This document shows, piece after piece, positions 1-5,088 of a stretch of DNA of 5,088 nucleotides. How positions within the stretch are numbered: position 1 is the stretch's first letter; every line of letters begins with the position of its first letter. The position numbers were made by a program, and so were the translations under genes. The notes under the pieces were generated by a model. It saw only the letters and a program-made list of their open reading frames with translations. It searched no databases and was not told where the DNA came from. Source of the DNA: Methanobacterium sp. (lineage in GTDB: Archaea > Methanobacteriota > Methanobacteria > Methanobacteriales > Methanobacteriaceae); the NCBI GenBank assembly GCA_020855015.1, contig JAHKLP010000117.1, positions 1-5,088 of the forward strand, given 5' to 3'.

Positions 1-85
1 AAATCACAAATCTCAGGATAGTGAACAATGTAATTAACGGTATTTGTTAAATAATACAAGATTTCCTTCTTTGAATGAATTGAGA

Positions 86-166
86 GAGTATAAGTTGAGA
101 TTAGTTAATGCAGTACATAAAACCATGACTTCAACATCTCATCAATGACCACAGGAACTTATACTC
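86..166. repeat. 11-bp inverted repeat downstream of marker 14 gene
   Basis: GAGTATAAGTT at 86-96 is the exact reverse complement of AACTTATACTC at 156-166, with 59 bases between. An 8-base direct repeat, GAACTTAT, occurs at 155-162 and again at 169-176, directly next to the marker 14 stop codon. The region 1-176 holds no convincing gene and no long T tract on the minus strand, so the arms could form the base of a 3' structure on the marker 14 transcript or be a protein site. An AT-rich coincidence remains possible. A weaker hairpin, GTATT/AATAC, lies at 40-57. Confidence 0.35.
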
Positions 167-176
167 GTGAACTTAT

Positions 177-1649
<1,473 letters not shown>

Positions 1650-1652
1650 ACA

Positions 1653-1661
1653 ATCCCCTCC
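1653..1661 (-). promoter_or_regulatory. Shine-Dalgarno site of marker 14 gene
   Basis: GGAGGGGAT on the minus strand is a near-perfect match to the archaeal anti-SD complement GGAGGTGAT. It is three bases from CTG at 1649, the same offset as in the two exchanger genes. It lies 88 bases before the first in-frame ATG, far too distant to serve that start, and so decides the start in favour of CTG. Confidence 0.7.
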
Positions 1662-1697
1662 AAATTAAAGTTTCCAATTTAGGTTTTATCAAAAATA

Positions 1698-1709
1698 GTT
1701 ATAAATCTT
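1698..1709 (-). promoter_or_regulatory. TATA/BRE promoter of marker 14 gene
   Basis: The minus strand reads AAGATTTATAAC, a good archaeal TATA box with a purine-rich BRE-like flank. Transcription would begin near 1678, giving a leader of about 30 bases before the CTG start with the ribosome site inside it. The core AAGATTTATA is shared with the promoter at 4837-4849. This supports independent transcription of marker 14 despite the genes upstream on the same strand. Confidence 0.55.
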
Positions 1710-1732
1710 GTGAAAAAAATTTGGATTCACAA
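1708..1732. repeat. 7-bp inverted repeat upstream of marker 14 TATA box
   Basis: TTGTGAA at 1708-1714 and TTCACAA at 1726-1732 are perfect inverted arms around an 11-base AT-rich loop. The lower arm touches the BRE side of the promoter, where an archaeal repressor or activator could act. The upper arm runs into the T tracts that follow the usp gene, so it could instead be part of the terminator. Which of the two cannot be decided from sequence alone. Confidence 0.4.
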
Positions 1733-1745
1733 AAAAAGGAAAAAA
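1731..1745 (-). terminator. T-rich terminator after downstream usp gene
   Basis: About ten bases after the usp stop codon the minus strand carries six T, two C, then seven T; another seven-T run follows at 1713-1719. Oligo-T tracts in the RNA-like strand are the usual archaeal intrinsic terminator. This is the only strong one between genes in the window, so it probably ends the exchanger-usp transcript. Confidence 0.6.
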
Positions 1746-1754
1746 CAGAGAATA

Positions 1755-2177
1755 TTAACTAGCAGTTCTCACCAGAAGGATGGTGCATGGGGCCGAATGA
1801 ACCACTTTTTCGGATACACTCCCCAATAGATGCTTATCTACTATACTTTTACCTGTACCCATTACTATAACATCTACATCCTCGTTAGTAGCTGTTTTAA
1901 CTATTTCATCTGCGGGGTTACCTTCAACCATTAACCCTCTAAAAGTTATTCCAGGTTTATCAAACCCTTTGGCCATGTCTTCCAGAATTTCCTTACCTTT
2001 AGCCTTTAACTCATCTATCATCATTTCTTTAACCTTCTTAGGGGTTAAGAAGGGTACAGATGTTTCCACAACATAGATACATATTAACTCAACATCTCCC
2101 TGAATCAAGTTTAAGGTGTGTTCTATGATTTCATCCATGTATTCGCCCATGGTGGTTAACAATATCTTATCATACAT
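1755..2177 (-). CDS. Universal stress protein (Usp) of downstream module
   Basis: A 140-residue single-domain Usp, soluble and cytoplasmic; family members bind ATP or AMP, or act as dimeric partners of other proteins. The first beta strand is KILLTTMG (4-11), the second is LICIYVVET (31-39), and the nucleotide loop is GTGK at 107-110 followed by GS at 119-120 and SEKVVHSAPC to 131. The family pattern is G-2X-G-9X-G-S/T; here it is G-1X-G-9X-GS, one residue short. The strand-1 Asp that contacts adenosine in MJ0577-type proteins aligns with Met10. ATG at 2177 is preceded by GAGTGAT. The gene begins 38 bases after the exchanger stop, so co-transcription is likely, and it is about 60% identical by eye to the Usp at 3331-3768. 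Its role as an exchanger partner is inferred only from this pairing. Confidence 0.92.
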   Translation of the reverse strand: MYDKILLTTMGEYMDEIIEHTLNLIQGDVELICIYVVETSVPFLTPKKVKEMMIDELKAKGKEILEDMAKGFDKPGITFRGLMVEGNPADEIVKTATNEDVDVIVMGTGKSIVDKHLLGSVSEKVVHSAPCTILLVRTAS

Positions 2178-2200
2178 TTTTAATCACTCATCCACTTTCA

Positions 2201-2214
2201 TTTATATAGTTTCA
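2201..2214 (-). promoter_or_regulatory. Possible internal promoter for downstream usp
   Basis: The minus strand reads TGAAACTATATAAA, a BRE-like GAAAC followed by TATATAAA, overlapping the exchanger/usp junction. It would start transcription at about 2179-2182, giving an almost leaderless usp mRNA starting at ATG 2177. It may allow usp expression without the exchanger, or be a chance match in an AT-rich gap. Confidence 0.35.
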
Positions 2215-2215
2215 C

Positions 2216-3172
2216 CTAAAAAAAGTATAGCCTAGTCACAATATATACTATGTAAGAAGCAACTAAAATAACTCCTTCTACACGAGTAAGTTTCATACCC
2301 CTCTTAATTAAAAACAAGAGAAGCAAAGTTATAAATACCATGACCGGAGCATCGAAATAGATGGTAATAGGTTCAACTGGAATAACCGTAAATAATGATG
2401 GAATTCCCAGCCCAATTAAGATGTTGAAGATGTTACTTCCAAATACTGTTCCTATAGCCAGACTGTTCAATCCCTTCTTCGCCGAAGTCAGGACTGTGAA
2501 AAATTCAGGGGCTGTAGTTCCGAATGCTAATAGTATGCCTGCTAATACCTCAGGAATACTGGCCATTATTGAAAGTTCTACTGTGCAGTAAACTATAGCC
2601 CTGCAACCAATAGCTAAACCAACTAACCCCATGACTGCCATTAGAATAGTTTTTTTGCCTAAGTTTCTCTTTTTTTCATCTTCATAATATTTCATTTCAC
2701 TTTCTTTACTGCTTTTCTGAGCTCTGATTAAAACCCAGAGATATAAAGCGTACATGATAATTAAAACAACACCTACTACAAATGAAATCTCTCCAATAAA
2801 AAATAGGGCTGCTGTTATGGTTAAAGTTGTTAAAATAGCCATCAAGCCGTCTCTACGCACTTCCTGTCTCCTTGTGGTGATTAAACCAGCAAATATTGCA
2901 GATATGCCCAGTATCCCAGCTATATTCCATATATTGGCCCCGATAGCACAACCTACTCCCACGTCAGGGCTTCCCGTTAAAATGGCAATCATCGCCGACC
3001 CGAATTCTGGCAGAGAAGTCCCCACTGCTGCAGCCGTAACTCCTAAAATAATCTCAGATATTCCTAAGGCCAATCCAATCTCTACGATGCTGTCCACAAA
3101 CACATCGGCTGCTTTAATTACTATGATTAAGGATATAATTAACGCTATGATTAATATAATCACTTCAAACAC
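2216..3172 (-). CDS. CaCA-family cation/Ca2+ exchanger, divergent copy
   Basis: An integral membrane antiporter of the Ca2+:cation family (COG0530/NCX type), expected to have ten TM helices and to move Ca2+ against Na+ or H+. The 318 residues hold two inverted alpha repeats: GTSLPE 51-56 with GANIWN 78-83, and GTTAPE 218-223 with GSNIFN 245-250. The 27-residue spacing from the GT threonine to the paired Ser/Ala matches NCX_Mj. Relative to that structure, Ser77 is Ala79, Ser210 is Thr220 and Asp240 is Asn250, while both glutamates (56, 223) remain. One residue is also missing ahead of GTTAPE compared with the other copy. The charged loop at about 151-173 joins the halves. The start is GTG, three bases after GGTGAT (3181-3176); an ATG two bases upstream is out of frame. 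Usp follows 38 bases downstream. Transport is likely retained, but ion preference is uncertain. Confidence 0.92.
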   Translation of the reverse strand: MFEVIILIIALIISLIIVIKAADVFVDSIVEIGLALGISEIILGVTAAAVGTSLPEFGSAMIAILTGSPDVGVGCAIGANIWNIAGILGISAIFAGLITTRRQEVRRDGLMAILTTLTITAALFFIGEISFVVGVVLIIMYALYLWVLIRAQKSSKESEMKYYEDEKKRNLGKKTILMAVMGLVGLAIGCRAIVYCTVELSIMASIPEVLAGILLAFGTTAPEFFTVLTSAKKGLNSLAIGTVFGSNIFNILIGLGIPSLFTVIPVEPITIYFDAPVMVFITLLLLFLIKRGMKLTRVEGVILVASYIVYIVTRLYFF

Positions 3173-3330
3173 ATTATCACCGGAATTCCATCTCCAGTAT
3201 AGACTTTTTGATAATCATCCATATCCATTAAAACATATGGTATTATTTAACCCCCTACCTTTTTTTATGTTTCAAAATTTAGTTGCTTTGTGGCCTTTTA
3301 AACCAATAGTAAGAATATATTAAACGCTTT
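3173..3330 (-). other. Spacer between modules, weak promoter candidates
   Basis: This 158-bp gap separates the upstream usp stop from the downstream exchanger start. No good T-tract terminator is seen on the minus strand, so read-through making a four-gene transcript is possible. TATA-like candidates on the minus strand are TTAAATAATA at 3250-3241 and a degenerate TCTATACT around 3204-3197, which aligns with the TATA region of the other exchanger. A 6-bp inverted repeat, CCATAT/ATATGG, spans 3219-3240. None is strong. Confidence 0.35.
3176..3181 (-). promoter_or_regulatory. Shine-Dalgarno site of downstream exchanger
   Basis: GGTGAT on the minus strand is three bases before GTG 3172. The same ATTCCGGTGATA block precedes the other exchanger, so the ribosome site was duplicated along with the gene. 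It selects the non-ATG start. Confidence 0.65.
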
Positions 3331-3768
3331 TTATCTTGTTCTGACCAGTAGTACGTTACATGGAGCAGAATGAACGACTTTTTCGGAAACACTGCCCAGC
3401 AACCGTTTATCTATTATATTCTTACCAGTTCCTACGATAATTAAATCAACATCTTCTTCTTCTGCAGCTTTTACAATTTCAGCAGCTGGATCTCCCTCCC
3501 TCAACATTTTCCGGAAGTTAACCATGAAATGTTTTGATGATTGAAATTCTTGTTGCATGCTTTCTAAAATTTCTTCCCCTCTCTTTCTTAATTCTGCTCT
3601 TATCATTTGTCTTACTTTTTTTGGTGTTAAAAATGGTGCAGAAGTTTCCACCACATATATACCAATTACTTCTGTTTTTCTTCCCTGAATAATATCTAAG
3701 GCGTACTCCATTAAATCATCCTTGTATTTACCCATGGTAGCGACCATTATCTTTTTATGCGTTTCCAT
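3331..3768 (-). CDS. Universal stress protein (Usp) of upstream module
   Basis: A 145-residue cytoplasmic Usp and paralog of the one at 1755-2177. Strand 1 is KKIMVATMG (5-13), IYVVETSAPFLTPKKV occupies 37-52 and is almost identical in both copies, and GTGK at 113-116 leads to GS at 125-126 and SEKVVHSAPC to 137. As in the paralog, the glycine loop is one residue shorter than the usual G-2X-G-9X-GS and the usual strand-1 Asp is Met12. The frame could extend to an ATG at 3810, but that start lacks a ribosome site, would overlap the exchanger by 32 bases, and adds residues absent from the paralog. ATG 3768 follows GGGAAGG closely, and a GTG at 3771 is a second option. Only ten bases separate it from the exchanger stop, so the two are probably co-transcribed and perhaps translationally coupled. 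Its ligand is unknown. Confidence 0.92.
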   Translation of the reverse strand: METHKKIMVATMGKYKDDLMEYALDIIQGRKTEVIGIYVVETSAPFLTPKKVRQMIRAELRKRGEEILESMQQEFQSSKHFMVNFRKMLREGDPAAEIVKAAEEEDVDLIIVGTGKNIIDKRLLGSVSEKVVHSAPCNVLLVRTR

Positions 3769-3778
3769 CACCTTCCCA

Positions 3779-4804
3779 CTAAGCAAGTATGAATAGCCGG
3801 AATAGGGCATAAAATATGTAAGTTAGCAGTAAGATTATGCCTCCAACCCGCTTTAATTTCATATTCCCCTGCTTTATAAGTAGCATTAACAAAACTGTCA
3901 CCAATATCATTACTGGCGCATCAAAGTTTAGAGAAAGTCTTTCCACAGGCACACTTAAAAACAGGGCAGGTATTCCGATTCCAATTAGGATATTAAAGGT
4001 GTTACTTCCCAGCACGGTTCCAATAGAAAGATCATGAAGTCCTTTCATGGCTGAGGTTAGAGTTACCACCAGTTCCGGTATACTGGTACCAATGGATAAG
4101 ATAAAAAGTCCCATTATCATCTCAGGTATGGCAAATATGGTTCCCAGTTCATCAGCACTATAAACCAAAAGTCTACAACCCACTATTAAACCAGCTAAAC
4201 CAACAAGAACATAAGCAATAGTTTTTTTATTAACTTTATTTTTAGATTCTTTATCAGGTTTTTCTTCAATATCTACTTCAATCTTATAGTTTTCTTTAAG
4301 TCGTTCTTCCGGGTTTTCTTCATCTTGATGGTTTTCATGCCTATATTTCTGTTGTGCTTTGATCAAAATCCATAAATAGAAACAGTAAGCTATAATCATG
4401 ACCACTGCCGCAGGCCAATTAATATCTCCAAATAACATGAAAAACAGGAGAATTAAACCAGTACCTAACATCATCAGCCAATCACGGGTTAAACCTTCCT
4501 TATTTGTACTGATCACCCCTGCTACCGTGGCAGATATTCCAAGAATACCAGCTATGTTCCATATATTTGAACCAATTACTGTTCCTACACCCAGATCTAC
4601 ACTACCTGTTAATGTTGCGATCATTGCTGATCCAAACTCAGGAAGGGAGGTACCAATAGCTGAAGCCGTCACTCCCAGGATTATTTGAGATATACCTAAA
4701 ACTCCACCTATTTCCACTATGCTGTCCACAAATACATCAGCTGATTTGATTACTATAATCAATGAGATTATCAATAATCCTATGAGTGCGATTATCATTA
4801 ACAA
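3779..4804 (-). CDS. CaCA-family cation/Ca2+ exchanger, near-canonical copy
   Basis: Inner-membrane Ca2+:cation antiporter of the NCX/COG0530 type, 341 residues, about ten TM helices. Alpha repeat 1 has GTSLPE 51-56 and GSNIWN 78-83; repeat 2 has GTSIPE 239-244 and GSNTFN 266-271, with the 27-residue spacing of NCX_Mj. All Thr, Ser and Glu ligands known from NCX_Mj are present; only the Asp240 position is Asn (271). In a methanogen the Na+ gradient made by methyltransfer could drive Ca2+ export, but Na+ versus H+ coupling cannot be read here. The loop at about 150-194 is very charged (HENHQDEENPEE, IEEKPDKESKNK) and some 22 residues longer than in the paralog; by NCX_Mj topology it faces the cytoplasm. 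TTG 4804 lies three bases after GGTGAT and aligns with the paralog's GTG; ATG 4798 is the alternative. The gene leads the module, with usp ten bases downstream. Confidence 0.93.
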   Translation of the reverse strand: MLMIIALIGLLIISLIIVIKSADVFVDSIVEIGGVLGISQIILGVTASAIGTSLPEFGSAMIATLTGSVDLGVGTVIGSNIWNIAGILGISATVAGVISTNKEGLTRDWLMMLGTGLILLFFMLFGDINWPAAVVMIIAYCFYLWILIKAQQKYRHENHQDEENPEERLKENYKIEVDIEEKPDKESKNKVNKKTIAYVLVGLAGLIVGCRLLVYSADELGTIFAIPEMIMGLFILSIGTSIPELVVTLTSAMKGLHDLSIGTVLGSNTFNILIGIGIPALFLSVPVERLSLNFDAPVMILVTVLLMLLIKQGNMKLKRVGGIILLLTYIFYALFRLFILA

Positions 4805-4807
4805 TAT

Positions 4808-4813
4808 ATCACC
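4808..4813 (-). promoter_or_regulatory. Shine-Dalgarno site of upstream exchanger
   Basis: GGTGAT on the minus strand sits three bases before TTG 4804 and nine before ATG 4798. The three-base offset matches the other exchanger and marker 14, favouring TTG. Confidence 0.6.
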
Positions 4814-4830
4814 GGAATAAGGTTTCCGTT

Positions 4831-4938
4831 TTCCATTATATAAATCTTATGTGTGATTTTTATTAGGGTAGTTTACTACGACCTTTAAATTTAAAATGAT
4901 TAAAAGACACTCATACTAATAGTCTTCCATTATATAAA
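4831..4938. repeat. 14-bp direct repeat with TATA boxes
   Basis: TTCCATTATATAAA occurs exactly at 4831-4844 and 4925-4938, 94 bp apart, each followed within a few bases by TCTT. Read on the minus strand each copy is TTTATATAATGGAA, a TATA box plus the same downstream bases. The match goes beyond the TATA consensus, so it suggests a duplicated promoter or a shared factor site. Confidence 0.6.
4837..4849 (-). promoter_or_regulatory. Proximal TATA promoter of upstream exchanger
   Basis: The minus strand reads TAAGATTTATATA, a textbook archaeal TTTATATA box with a purine-rich BRE-like flank. Transcription should start near 4815, giving a leader of about ten bases that contains just the ribosome site. 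It is the best promoter in the window and probably drives exchanger plus usp, possibly the whole four-gene array. Confidence 0.65.
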
Positions 4939-4944
4939 AATCTT
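4925..4944 (-). promoter_or_regulatory. Possible distal promoter of upstream exchanger
   Basis: The second repeat copy provides AAGATTTTTATATAATGG on the minus strand. It would start transcription near 4909 and leave a leader of about 105 bases before the exchanger. No credible small gene lies in that leader. It may be an alternative promoter used under other conditions, or a relic of duplication. Confidence 0.4.
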
Positions 4945-4945
4945 T

Positions 4946-5088
4946 AGTTCTATGTTTTAAGAAGAATAGCAAAATCAAAAGTTATTCTAAACAAAAAAAT
5001 TGTATTAAATGGCCATTGACTAATAAACTCAGTAACTGAATCTGGTTAATTATATTAAAAAATATCTGGAAATAATTAAAAAAAAATA
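4946..5088. other. AT-rich upstream region without a gene
   Basis: No open frame with a ribosome site is seen on either strand. The stretch is very A/T-rich, ends in runs of A, and has two short perfect palindromes, AATGGCCATT at 5008-5017 and TCAGT-A-ACTGA at 5029-5039. These could be protein sites, but are short enough to be chance. Any neighbouring gene lies beyond the window edge. Confidence 0.4.

Noticed and set aside
1..176. tRNA or other structured RNA gene in the gene-free left end
   Set aside because: No T-arm (GTTC-type) with matching acceptor stem or other known RNA pattern could be found on either strand; only isolated repeats are present.
3241..3270. T run at 3259-3266 as terminator of the upstream usp
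   Set aside because: The Ts are on the plus strand, so the minus-strand transcript would carry A residues, which is the wrong orientation for an oligo-U terminator.
3769..3810. Longer usp start at ATG 3810
   Set aside because: No ribosome site precedes it, it overlaps the exchanger by 32 bases, and the extra 14 residues are translated from exchanger coding sequence with no match in the paralog.
2361..4688. Plus-strand open frames at 2361-2591, 2754-3323, 3837-4037 and 4398-4688
   Set aside because: They are opposite the two exchanger genes, and the translations are low-complexity Ile/Pro/Thr-rich strings typical of reversed membrane-protein codons. Pairs of them resemble each other only because the real genes are paralogs.
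4884..4895. Palindrome TTTAAATTTAAA as an operator
   Set aside because: Made only of A and T in an AT-rich region, so it is expected by chance; mentioned only as part of the promoter region.

Overview
The window looks like part of the chromosome of a hydrogenotrophic methanogenic archaeon, most likely a mesophilic member of the Methanobacteriales such as Methanobacterium. The reasons are a methanogen-specific marker gene, archaeal TATA/BRE-like promoters, GGTGAT-type Shine-Dalgarno sites and AT-rich, T-tract-containing spacers. The genus is an inference. All five genes lie on the minus strand, so transcription runs from high to low coordinates.

In transcription order: an AT-rich upstream region (4805-5088) with two copies of a 14-bp TATA-containing element; a CaCA-family cation/Ca2+ exchanger (4804-3779); a universal stress protein, Usp (3768-3331); a 158-bp spacer; a second CaCA exchanger (3172-2216); a second Usp (2177-1755); a T-rich terminator and a promoter carrying an inverted repeat (1745-1698); methanogenesis marker protein 14 (1649-177, probably starting at CTG); and a gene-free end (176-1) with an 11-bp inverted repeat.

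The main structure is a tandem duplication of a two-gene module, exchanger then Usp. By eye the paralogs are about 60% identical, rising to about 78% over the first 100 exchanger residues. The upstream exchanger keeps near-canonical alpha-repeat ion-site residues. The downstream copy has changed several of them (GTTAPE for GTS-PE, GANIWN for GSNIWN, one residue missing in the second alpha repeat). Both Usps have an unusual nucleotide pocket: the loop is one residue short and the conserved N-terminal Asp is Met. A reasonable but untested idea is that each Usp is a cytoplasmic partner or sensor for its exchanger, and that the second module has drifted to a different ion or a regulatory role.

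The marker 14 gene seems to be a separate transcription unit and is visibly more GC-rich than the exchanger genes. It carries ASKHA-type phosphate motifs (ELGNTTTK, DFGTT), which suggests an ATPase fold. No tRNA, rRNA, CRISPR array, insertion sequence or prophage is visible.
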